From contig JASANG010000935.1 in the NCBI GenBank assembly GCA_030248215.1, positions 1-64,000 of the forward strand: 64,000 nt of DNA, read 5' to 3'. This DNA is from Enoplolaimus lenunculus. Taxonomy: Eukaryota > Nematoda > Enoplea > Enoplida > Thoracostomopsidae. Of this stretch, positions 35,396 through 46,700 are shown piece by piece; within the stretch, counting starts at the first letter, position 1; every line of letters begins with the position of its first letter. Made by a program: the position numbers and the translations under genes. The notes beneath the pieces were generated by a model. The model was not told where the DNA came from and made no database searches. It saw only the letters and a program-made list of their open reading frames with translations.

Positions 35396-36262
35396 CATGG
35401 TACAACCGGAGGCCTGCATCCGGTTCCAGCAGAAAATCGGACTCCGGCTCTGGTGGAATTTTTGCCGGAGGTACCGGCAAGTTTGTTAGCAAAAATATTG
35501 TTTTTACAAAAATTATCGTTTGGTACGTTTGGTTATCACTTTTGGTACAGTTTTGAGAACAAGCTGCCGGGATTTCTCGAAAACTAAACGTAGAAACAAA
35601 TTTTTTGCCAACACCTTATTTGCTAAAATTAACAAAACTAAACATTGTTTAAACTAGTCCTAATGGGTCATCCACGTTATACTGTCTACGCTACTGTAAA
35701 AAATTGTCCCCACGTACGAGCCCCTAAGTCTGTAATTTTATTGTTTCCAAATTACATGTCCAAATGTCACTCATGTCCTGTGTAGATCCTGCTGACAACT
35801 CGCACTGTCTCTAAACGACCTATGCTTGGTCACGTTGCCGTCCATACCCATGCTAAATTGTCAATACGTTATTTAAAGGACAACTGTTTTGTCCAGAGTC
35901 TGTCAGAAGGGACTCGGCATATTTCATAACACAAAGTTTGTCGGAAGGAGCTTTGCTTTGCAATTACACAGGGTCTGTTCGAAGGAACTCGTATTGTCAG
36001 AGACTGTGTCCAGACAGTGTCTACATTGTCTTTAGTCCCTTCGAAGGACCTGCTTTCAAAACCCACTATCTAGTTATACCTTCTGTGAAGTCCTTATAGC
36101 TTAAGGACATTGTCGTTTGTCCCGCCCTTAAAACCGGATGTGTGGACAATTTTTTACAGTAGCGTAGACAGTATTACGTGGATGACCCATAATTTAGCAT
36201 CACTTCCGGCTCCAACATGTTTTTTGACCTCCGCCTCCGGTATTCTTTTAGGTCGCGCCCTG
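35396..36262. mobile_element. CAGGGTGCAACCGG-type hAT-like element split by another TIR element
   Basis: The outer ends are a worn CATGGTACAACCGGAGG and GGTCGCGCCCTG with flanks ATATACCA and ATATACCT (7 of 8). The CTCCGGC-rich arms are separated by the insert at 35665-36188. It begins about 300 bp beyond the GET3 stop codon. Confidence 0.75.
35665..36188. mobile_element. TIR element with ~50-bp ends, GGGTCATCCACG family
   Basis: The left end GGGTCATCCACGTTATACTG continues through GCTACTGTAAAAAATTGTCC, and the right end is its near-perfect inverse. The middle has GTCTGTCAGAAGGGACTC-like words in both orientations. It is nested in an older hAT-like element and is the only copy seen in the window. 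Confidence 0.85.
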
Positions 36263-36324
36263 ATATACCTGATTAATTTATTGAAGTTTAACAATAAAAT
36301 CGATTTATTGTGGTTAAATTGAGT

Positions 36325-36492
36325 GGTCCATGTTATTTTAAGGGGCGCCCAGGTTTCTGATGGGTCTAAAACAGTAGGTTTAGATTCTAGATTTCATTTT
36401 TTGCTTAGGCTAATAGGCTTAGAAATTCATTTTTGCAATGCTTAGGCTTATGAATACGCTTAATCTGCAGTTACGCCCAAGTAACATTGGCC
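36325..36492. mobile_element. TTAGGC-core TIR element with 8-bp duplication
   Basis: GGTCCATGTTATTTTAAGGG to AAGTAACATTGGCC, with a perfect duplication AATTGAGT at 36317-36324 and 36493-36500. The core has a few TTAGGCT words. After it, 36680-37060 holds C-rich degenerate repeats (CAATTTCCTGGG) and scattered telomere-like hexamers, but no gene. Confidence 0.9.
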
Positions 36493-37194
36493 AATTGAGT
36501 GATAGATTTGTATATGTTGATTGGTGCTTTAGTAGGACGATGTTCAGGGTGGTATTGTTCAAAAATTTGAAATAAAATACATAAGATTTGCGTGCGAAAT
36601 TTTCTATTCACAAAGGTTTGGTACCCTGTCTCTGGTCGGTTGAATTTTTACGTACCGTATTTTATACTCATCAAGAAAGGACCATGTTACTAATATGTGA
36701 CTCAAATTCCCGGATAATGCCCTAATTTTCCAAAATTAGCAAGTTTTTGGGTAATATATCACTTTCCACACACCCACCCCAATTTTTTAAAATCGAGCGA
36801 ATACATAGTGCTTAAAATTCCAATTTCCTGGGCAATATCCCAATTTTCAGGGTAAAATCCCTATTACCACAAAACCCAGTCTCCTGGGTGGCATACCCCA
36901 ATTTCCCAAAATTCGAAGCGGCCAGCTTGTGCTTTGGCTTAATAGATTGAGGATCTAGCTAGGCTTAGTTATTCTTAGGTTCAATTTGTCTTAGCTTTAG
37001 ACTTAACCTGAAGTTTATGTCTTGGCTTACACTTGAGTGTAGGCTTTAACGGGTACCTCCACACAAGCACACGAAACAAACCTATTTAACTTTATATACA
37101 CTTTAATGTGCTGCTTAGTGGACCTTGTTAGCTGCGAAGTCAACTTCGGTTTTAATAATACTATGCAAACCTACGTACAATCTACATCAGTATC

Positions 37195-37412
37195 CTGCGA
37201 GTTGGTTATTTCTGAATTGTCAGTAAACATTAAATCACTCTGAGTTAAGTTGCTTCTCACTCTGAGAGTGGAGTTGACTCTGGGTGAGTGGATTAATTAA
37301 CTCAGAATGAATAGAATCAACTCACAAATTCGTAGCTCTTATTAGTCCAAACTCATACTGAGTGATCCAACTCATTCTCAGTCAAAATCAACTCCCTGAA
37401 TTTTTTACAGTG
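37195..37412. mobile_element. CACTGTAAATT-family MITE, left end lost
   Basis: The GAGTTGGTTATTTCTGAATT block, GAGTTGA words and the right end TTTTTTACAGTG followed by TA are present. The first 30 bp are missing. The stretch 37413-38108 has AACTCAACCTGAG-like words near 37620-37730 and no gene. Confidence 0.7.
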
Positions 37413-38108
37413 TACGTTGCACCTATTTATAAAATATAATGAACACAAGGTTTATCTGTCGCACAAATTGAAGGTCGGTGGAGGGAACCAGCAACAAGGG
37501 CGAGGGGTTATTTCCTTTCGTGAAAAAACTGACCTTTTTATTTGTCTCGCAGGTGAAAATTCTCCACATCGAAAAACGTTTTCATTGTCTTTTAACTCAC
37601 GTTCAGTGTGTCCTTTTTAACTCTTTATCTATAAATTAGCTCAACCTAAGTGAATTTTAACTCAATTATATTTAATTTTAACTCAACCTGAGTTAATTTT
37701 TAAGTCAACCTTAGGTTTAATTTTAAAACTCAACCCAAATATGCAGTGATATATCTTTGAAAGATTCCCGTGTAACACCCGTATTTTTTGGCTTAAATTC
37801 TGAACCAAAATAACTCGTACACAAGACGTATTTTGCAGCTATTTTAATGTAAAAATATACAATATTAATATATGTTAGGGTCATTTTTACAACGCTCATA
37901 GGGTTGCCACAACCGTATTTTTAACCATAATTTTGTTTCGTTCAAGCTTAACAGTGTTTATTAACGAGTTGCAGAAAAACAAGGTGGTACCATACAAGGC
38001 AAACTGATATATACAGACAGGGTTTAACGAGAACTGAGTACGTTTTTTAACGTTTTTCCAAAAATAAACTCCTGTTTGACTAATTTGTTCGTTATTTTAT
38101 ATTTTCCT

Positions 38109-38345
38109 CACTAAATTCCAATGAGTGAATTAATCAAGTTTAGTTTTTTCTGAGTTTAAAGTAAACTTTGACTAATTCATGAGTTGTGTTGATTCTCACT
38201 CTGAGTTGACTTGATTCTCGTGGAATTGATTATTAAAATCATATCGAGTTGAATCAACTTACTGAATTAGGAGTTCTGATAGTCCTAACTCAGATTGAGT
38301 GATTAAACTCATTCTGAGTTAAAATCAACACACTGGAATTTAGTG
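38109..38345. mobile_element. CACTGTAAATT-family MITE, worn
   Basis: Starts CACTAAATTCCAATGAG and ends GGAATTTAGTGG, with a normal GAGTTGA-type body. Confidence 0.7.
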
Positions 38346-38396
38346 GCAGTTATGAGAGATATGATGTCGTATTCTGAAAACCCATTCGAACCGGGT

Positions 38397-38551
38397 CTAC
38401 ACAAACTTAGGCAAATTCGACTCCGCCAGAGTCAAGTTCGACTCCCTGAGTTGCACCTTTGATTCTGGTGTAGTCGAATTTGTCACAGTTTGTGTAGTCC
38501 CGCAGATCGTATTTCGAAGAGAGTCAATTTGTCTCACCATTTTTGCAGTGC
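38397..38551. mobile_element. CACTGCAAAAAA-family MITE, left end lost
   Basis: CTCCGCCAGAGTC and GAGAGTCAATTTG words lead to CCATTTTTGCAGTG. The left third is absent. Confidence 0.65.
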
Positions 38552-38582
38552 ATTTAAACGAAGCGGCACTTAGTGCTATAAA

Positions 38583-38785
38583 CACTGTAAATTCCAATGA
38601 GTTAATTATAATCAATTCAGACGGATAGAGTTATTTCTGAGTTAATAGCAGTACTCACTCTGAGTTGAATTGATTCCAGGAAAGTTGATTGATTAAATCA
38701 GAGTGAGTTGTATGAAACTCAGAATTCTAAGTTCTGATAGTTCTAGCTAGTCTGAGTTGAAATCAACTCACTGGAATTTACAGTG
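38583..38785. mobile_element. CACTGTAAATT-family MITE, short
   Basis: CACTGTAAATTCCAATGAG to GGAATTTACAGTG. It ends about 150 bp upstream of the putative first exon of the MPPED-like gene. Confidence 0.8.
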
Positions 38786-38938
38786 ATACGCATTCAAGAT
38801 TATATATTAACCTGGGTTTTAAATTAGGTACCTAGATATAACTACTAAAACGTTTTATCTTTATTAAAAATACGAAGCAATAAAAAGTATGTAAATTTCA
38901 CTATAAAAAGTGGAAAAAATAACGAAAAACACGAAAAA

Positions 38939-41900
38939 ATGTTTCGAAAAGCGAAATCAATTTGGGCAAAACTTAGCGGAAGCGATGACGCAAGCCAGAC
39001 TATTGGACGGCATTCAGACACAGCGAGACATTCGCATTTAAACCGGGATCGCTATTATGGAACTGGAGTACCGGAAGACTTATTAAGTACCGTATCCGGT
39101 CCAAGCGGCGGGATCACTTGGCAACGTTACGATATGGATGTAGATGTCATTGAGGTATTCATATTTGTATTTGTGTAGTTTTTTAGGTCAAAAAATAGTT
39201 ACAATTTTTAGGTTCATCTCTGTCTGGCAATGTGCGGCATCCGGTGGAAGGCTGTGAAAAAGTTCCACAAATGTTAATCATTTGAAATCTTGGTCATTTT
39301 TAAAATTTTACTCAAATTGAAGCAATTAGGGTTGTGCTGCACTTTTGTTGACGTACGGCGCCGTCCGTCATCGTCCAGTGGCCTTCGTCGGTTGAATTGT
39401 TTGAAGAATTCATTAGCGAACAAAGCCGAAACCTGTACAATTTTAAAAATGTTGTATTTCCAGATAAAATGAAACTTTTATGTGGGTTTAAAAATGTGAT
39501 TAAATTTCAACATCCGCAAGATCCAACCTTACTATGTGTGTATGCTATACATAAAATAACGCGATCGAAGCGAGCGAGAAGTTAGACGTAATTTTATTAA
39601 ATCCCTTGGCCAGTGTAAAGAACAGGGGCGGAAGAATATTATAAGCATATAGCTTATATCTGAGCGTAAGAATGAGCATATTCCTAAGCCTAAGCAAAGC
39701 AAAAATTAGTCTATAACGCTTAAGTTTACTCTATTGCAGACCCACTGAAAAGCGTTTCGCCCCTGATCTTTACGTGGTGCCAATCCCTTTGTAAACAGTC
39801 GCAAAACGTTTCTGTGGGCAGAAATTAGCATTGTAACATGCTTAAATTTATCTAAACTTCGCTTAAAACTCTTGAAATTTTGGATATTTTATGCTAGTGT
39901 AGCTAAACGGCTCATATTTTGCGTAAAGGCTGATGCAATCTTTATATGTTCAAGTCAATGGGGGAACGCACGCGGTACTCCCCAAGGCCATTTTTAAGAA
40001 CCCACAGGGGTTTTTTCTGAGGCATATCGAGTCGTTGAATAAATGAATGTTTCCTGAACGGAGACAGAATACTAATATAAAACTCGTCAGCGAAGCGAGC
40101 GAGAAACCAGACGCATTGCAATACTGCGGCAGCTTAGTTTAAACAGGTTAGATTGGGTGCCTTAAATGGTGGTACGGGGGTGGTTGATGTGACCCTGTGA
40201 ATCATTCTGGGTGGTGACATTTTGGAAATTCAATTGTACAATTTTTGTTTATGCATATTAACTAGCTTACATCAGATATTACGTCTGGCTCTGTACTTCG
40301 AGCCATCACTGTCAATATATTTGGCCTAAATCGTTCGTTTTGAACCATATTTTTGGGGGTCAAAATAAATTTTTAAATACGTTCTTACCTGCCCCTAAAA
40401 TCTGATTTTACAGTGGCTCAACGTAGACGCCTATTTTATGGGCGTATTCTGGTTACTAGGAAGTAAGAGAATTAGGTTGCCTAAAAATTTTAAAGACGGC
40501 TCTTGTGTTAAAACCTAAAATTAGTATCTAAAGCTTAATTTTGAAAAAACGCCGAGGGGGCAATTTGAGTGGGGGAAACCACCCCCCCCCCTGACCTCCT
40601 GGATACGGCCTTGGTGGAACATTTGTTTTTTGTTAAAAACACCTGGAGACAGTACACGCGGTGGTTTAAGGTCAATAATCAGTTGTAGAACTTAACCATT
40701 TCAATAGTCATTAATTTTCGTCTCGGTTGCGGTAAGAGCGGTTTTTTAACTTTTAAAAATTTTAAATTTATTTTAAAATTGATTACCAGGACCGAATTCA
40801 ACACATTTATACAGCATTTATCACCAGGGTTCCAATCGGAAGTATATTTTGTCGGAAGCGGAATCAGAATCGGAACCCGAATTTTATCGCAATTTTAGCC
40901 GGAATCGAAATTCCGTTGGAACCCTGTCTATCACCTATTGCTGTAATGCCGTAGGCGAACAAATTAAAAGGCTAAAGTAGAGCGTGCAACATTTGAAGTA
41001 TGATATTAGTCGTTTCAATAATAAAATTCTTAGCGCAGGCGGCTTGGAGGACGGCATCATTCCCATCCTGCTCAGTATCCGCTTCAATCGCAGGGGTTCA
41101 TAGCACAAATATTTTCACACTAGAAACTAGTTTTTAAAACAAGAAAACAAAAAGTTACAAGCGAAAAAAATAAATATCAGTCCCCCCATTATTCGAGTCA
41201 CTACAGTAATCTGTTAGATGCATCTATGTACATCTAAAAATATACATCAAAGTAAGATACTTATTTCGGCAAAAATAGCGTAAGTTTGTTCGGCTTAGCC
41301 TATCAAAATTTAGAAATCAATTAATATAATAGTTGCTAGACACATTTGAGAATATGTGTACTTCAGAAAAAAACGACTACATTCTTGCAGACGCCTCGTA
41401 TGGTTGTGGAACTATTTTACCTGGTTCAAACCTGGTTCATTCGTTCAACTACTCACTGGCAGTAAAGTGCTGCACACATTTGAGAATAACACAATTTGAA
41501 CAAAATGAAACGAAACAAGTTGCCACGTTTGAACTGATCACAAACGCAAGACAACAAGTTTAACGTTTCATTCTATTCAAATATTTGATTTTCGTATTCT
41601 CAAATGTGTGTAGCACCTATTACCAGTTGATAGTTGATCGATTTGAAACGAAAATGAAACACTACAAGCAGTGGCGGATCCAGGATCTCAAAATGGGGAG
41701 GGGCTAAAATTTCACAGGTAATAAACTTATTTTTGACCCATACTGTAGTGACCCAAATAAGAGAGGGGTCCCCATTTTGAGTCCCAATTAATAGGAGTCC
41801 GTATCCCTAATAAGAATCCGTAAGCGGGTAGAGTCCTTAAACCCTTGTTTAGAGTCCATAAATCTCTATTATCCCTAATTGTAGCGCATAAATGACTCCA

Positions 41901-44900
41901 GGGCCAAGAACCTTTAAAGCGTGCTTATACTATTGTGTATAAAACAGACAAATAAACAGCGTAGAACAGCAATCGACACTATATAAATTTTGTCGAGATG
42001 CTGTTGGGGGGGCAGGGCCGGGGTGCCCCCCCATGGATCCGCCATTGACTACAAGTTATTGCGTCTGGACCTGGTTACAATCAGCGTTTCATTTTGTACG
42101 GTTAAAAACTAAATTTGGCCAAATGAAGACTGTACACCATGCTTAAGTTTAAGTTGACCCCAAAAAACGACAACTTTTTCATTGAACCAACTTCATTTTT
42201 AGCAACAATAGATTTAAAATATAATTTTGCGCCACAAACAGACTGATTAATTTGTTATTTCGACACAAATTTGTAATAATTTCCTTTAAATTCTGGTGTG
42301 ACATATTTGCTCATCGTATTCTCAAATGTGTATAGCACCTATTACCAGTTGATCATTGATCGAAATTAATCGTACAATGAAACGCTACACGTTGTCACGA
42401 CTGAGTCGATCTCAGTCGCAACACGACAACAACTATTCGTTGCAGCCGTTCGCGTACACAGACGATCCAACGATCGCATGGGAACTGTTGCGGTCACGGC
42501 AACAAGTGAAACCAGCAACTACCGTCGAACCATATTCGCCGATTCGCGATGAATTTGTTCGCGTGGTCTGTTTGTCATGTACTCATGGCAAACATCGCGC
42601 TGTCAACGTTCCTGACGGCGATATTTTACTGGTTGCCGGCGATTTTACAACTTGTGGCCATCCGAGAGAAGTTTTGGATTTTAATCGGTTTATTGGTAAG
42701 TTCAAAATATTTGAATTATCACAATTGTTGTTTTTAGAAAATGAAACTGTTGCTTGATTCGCAATATTTGCATAATTCCTAAACTTGTGTCAGGTTAGCA
42801 AACGAAATACAACTTTGTTAAAATTAATAGTTGGTGTGCACTTCTTCAGCTGATAGCATAGCTCATTATGTTTATAGGAAGCTTTGTTGGGATCTGTTTG
42901 CATACTTTGCTATGTCCGACGTCTGCTATAACAAGCACCGAACTGGCGCCATTATTAAGGACAGATTATTGAAAGGCTAAAGGAAGGGCGAGGCGCGGGC
43001 CAACCTGTAACCGGCCCATGCCGTCAGTAAGGTAGTCCGCGCTCTCGTTTGGGGGCTCTCACTTTAACCAGTTGAAACAGGAACCGTCCAGCCAGGACCT
43101 GTTTAAGGACGCATCCATTGAGACGAACCCACTTCAAGTTAACCGTTCTAATATGGACGTTAATGGCGTTAGTACCGTTATACTTAATCATGGATTCACG
43201 TTTTTTATACAGGTTTAAGGTAGGATGGCCCATGTTACTTTAAGGAGCGTACAGGTTTCTGGTGGGTCTATAAAAGAGTACGTTTAGATTCTAGATTAGC
43301 TTTTTTTGCTTAGGTTTAGGCTTAGGCTTAGAAATACGCATAATCTGCTGTTACGCCACTTAAAGTAACATTGGCCGATAGAGATTTTGTCTATATTTTT
43401 ATGAGCATCGTATAGCGTAGTCCGGCGATATGCGGCACGGTAAAACTTTTTACTTAAAATTGCCGCACGCAGCCGGCTTTCGGCAGTTAAAACAATTTTT
43501 GCCGTGAGCTTGCCGGCATACGGCGACGTCCGACGACGCGCGGCGAGTATAGCGCAACCCTTAATCCTGCCTTATGGCATAGTTTTCAGTAGAAATAAGT
43601 TTCTTATTGTTTATCTGTGCATAATTGTTAAATACTGCGCATTGCGTACACTGTAAAAAATTGGTGAGTCAAATTGACTATCTCGGAAATAGGCTATTCC
43701 TGACTAGACAAACTGAGTCAAATTTGACTCCACCAGAGTCAAATTCGACTCCACCAGAGTCAAATCGATTCACTATGTCGCACGTTTGACTATGGCGGAG
43801 TCGAATTTGACTCAGTTTGTGTAGACAGGAAAAGCCTATTTCCGAGAGAGTCAATTTGACTTCCCATTTTTTGCAGTGTATTAATATTTTGCTACTGCAA
43901 TTTGTGTTTATAGTGCACTTTTTGTCTATACGAACTCATTTGTAATTTTATTTCAGGAACATTACCACATCGTTACAAAGTTGTGATTGCAGGCAATCAT
44001 GAATTAACGTTTGATCCAGCGCTGTATACGAATGATTATGGTACGAGAGTGTAACAGAAATCATTGAGGTCCATACAAAGATCTTCGATGACTTACAAGC
44101 AAGGTTGAAAATATTCTATGGGGGCAAAATTTATTCGGCGATCTGAGTCTCCTCGAGTCGCCATCTGGTTACGGGCCTTTGTAAGGTGGCTTTCAATCGT
44201 ACAGACACTGTATAACGTGGATATAGATTAACAGGGTCCATGTAAAGATCAAGGGCGGAACGTTTTTCTGTGGGACGGCAATAGAGTAAGCTTAAGCTAT
44301 AGACTAATTTCTTTGGTTGGCTTACGCTTAGGGTTAGGAATAGGCTCATTCTTACGCTTAGGCTTAGGCTTAGGCTTAGGAATACGCTCATTCTTACGCT
44401 TAGGCTTACGCTTAGGCTTAAGCTTAGGAATATGCTTATATTACTGTTCCAGCCCTGTTGTTTACATTGACCGATTAACAGGAATATAGTAAAAATACAA
44501 AATTACTGATAGCTAAAAGTGTCAAAAAATGAAAATTTCGAAATGTTTATGACGGTTATCTATAGTATCAAGTATCTACTTTACGGAATTAATAATACAG
44601 CCTTTATTTTGCCACGTCGTTGCTAAATATAGAAATTATATTTTCAAATGCGTATTATTGCATTGATCATCAGTTAGCGATAGGTTTTCAAACTAACGAA
44701 TTCCTGCAATTATGGATGTCGCAATTAGTACTAAAACGTGTCAACGATGAAAATGTTTACTCAATTTCGAGTTTCACCATTCATCAGTTTAAATACTACA
44801 AGATCTGTCACCAACTGGTCATAGGTGCTAAACACATTTGAGAATACCGGTCTATTCGCCATCTATAAAAGATTCAGTTTAAGTTTTCAGTTGAAGTAAA

Positions 44901-46546
44901 AATACATTTTTTGCCGTCAAATTTTGACGTTCAAATTTAATTTTTTAAGATGTTCGCTGTTTATTTAAATCCGCCAACACGTGGCGGTGTAAGCGTCAAA
45001 GGGCGGACCCTCAAAAACAAGCCTTGAGAGCGACAATTGCACGTGTTTTGGAGGAAGAATGTATTGACGATATTAGAGACTTATTGTCGAATTGTATTTA
45101 TCTCGAAGATTCTATGATAGAACTTTATGGAGTTAAAATATACGGAACACCGTGGTATGTGAGTAGAATTGAAAATGAGACATAATCTGCGACCCATGAC
45201 CCGCCATGAGCCATTAAGCAATGAATTTATGACTCAGGTTAACATTTTTACTGTCATATTTGTTTAATTCGACCACTTTTTATAATAGTCGAAATCTATA
45301 TGATTAATGCTTGAACACCCCGCATACGTATTTTGGGAAAGTTTCCAACATGCTTTGTTTACAATAGTTTCATGGCACATGGACATGATTGTTGTATAAT
45401 TAGAAAATTTGCATACAGATTTTTTACGTATTTTTAACACTTTTGTGCATTGCGCAATGTTGGATGGAGTCAACATTAAAAGTCAGAATCGTCTATGGAT
45501 AGCAACGATTAGATTTAAGTACAGTGTGATAACTGATTGTAGAGTATTAATATCCGATCCGGAACCTAAAAGTAAGTTTATACCTAAGTCACTCCCAAGG
45601 TCAAACCGTAATTTTAAGTCTTAAAATACATTAATTCTGTGTATATATTTGCCTAAAGTCCTGAAAAATCACATATAACTTTTCAAAGCAATCCTGAAAC
45701 TCGAACTCATAGAAAACCTTAATGGTCAACCTTAATGATTACTAATTCAACCGGATATCCGACTGAGCCATGTGTCACTGCAATCAAGCTGCAATCTTAT
45801 ATTAGTAATGTTCATGTACTGTGCAGTTTAGCCTGCAATTTTTGCAAACAACAGTTATGTTTAATATTAATTATTTTTAGGCAGCCTGCATTTGATAATT
45901 GGGCGTTTAATATACCACGCGGACAGCCGTGTCTTGATAAATGGAACAGTATTCCGGTCCGGGTGGATGTACTTCTTACTCATACACCTCCAATAGGTAT
46001 TATATAAATGAATTGTTTGAACGCTGTTACAAGCAAAACTATACTATTATTGAGAATTTGATGGCATTTTTAATTTAAAATGTCTGCAAAATAGTTTACA
46101 AAAGGCTCGTTGGCCAATGTAAAGAATAGGGGCGAAACACTATTATAAGCTTATTCCTAAAACTAAGCCTATAAGCCTAAGTGTAAGCCTAAGCGTAAGA
46201 ATTGCGTTGAGTTTGTCTCTAAGCCTTAACCAAACAAAAAATTAGTCTAAAGCTTAAGCTAGCTTACTCTAATGCAGTTGCACAGAAAAACGTTCCGCCC
46301 CTGATCTTTACATGGGCCGACACTTTGAATAAATTGTTGAAAAACGTGTTAGCGTTTTGACCTTACGAGAACCCTTTAAATCACCGCTGCTTGTTTTTTT
46401 TCACAAACTTTCCATTCTTTCATTTTAAAATTCAAATTATTTCATTTCTTTTTTAAAAGTTGGGACAGGAGACCTTTTGCCAGCGCACAACCGATGTTTT
46501 TGGGCGTCGCAAACGCGTCCCGGTGAACTGTTGTGGTTGTTGTTGC

Positions 46547-46580
<34 letters not shown>

Positions 46581-46594
46581 GGTGTTGGTGTTGG

Positions 46595-46626
<32 letters not shown>

Positions 46627-46662
46627 TTATTGTTGTTGTTCTTGTTGTTGTTGTTGTTGTCG

Positions 46663-46700
<38 letters not shown>

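Noticed and set aside
39397-39585. Plus-strand frame with [20 protein letters not shown]
   Set aside because: It reads plausibly but has no donor before its stop, runs into a repeat word (GCGAAGCGAGCGAG), and does not fit the phases of the MPPED-like exons.
44620-44841. 73-residue frame with many hydrophobic residues
   Set aside because: It lies wholly inside a CACATTTGAGAAT-family repeat with another copy at 60515-60725.
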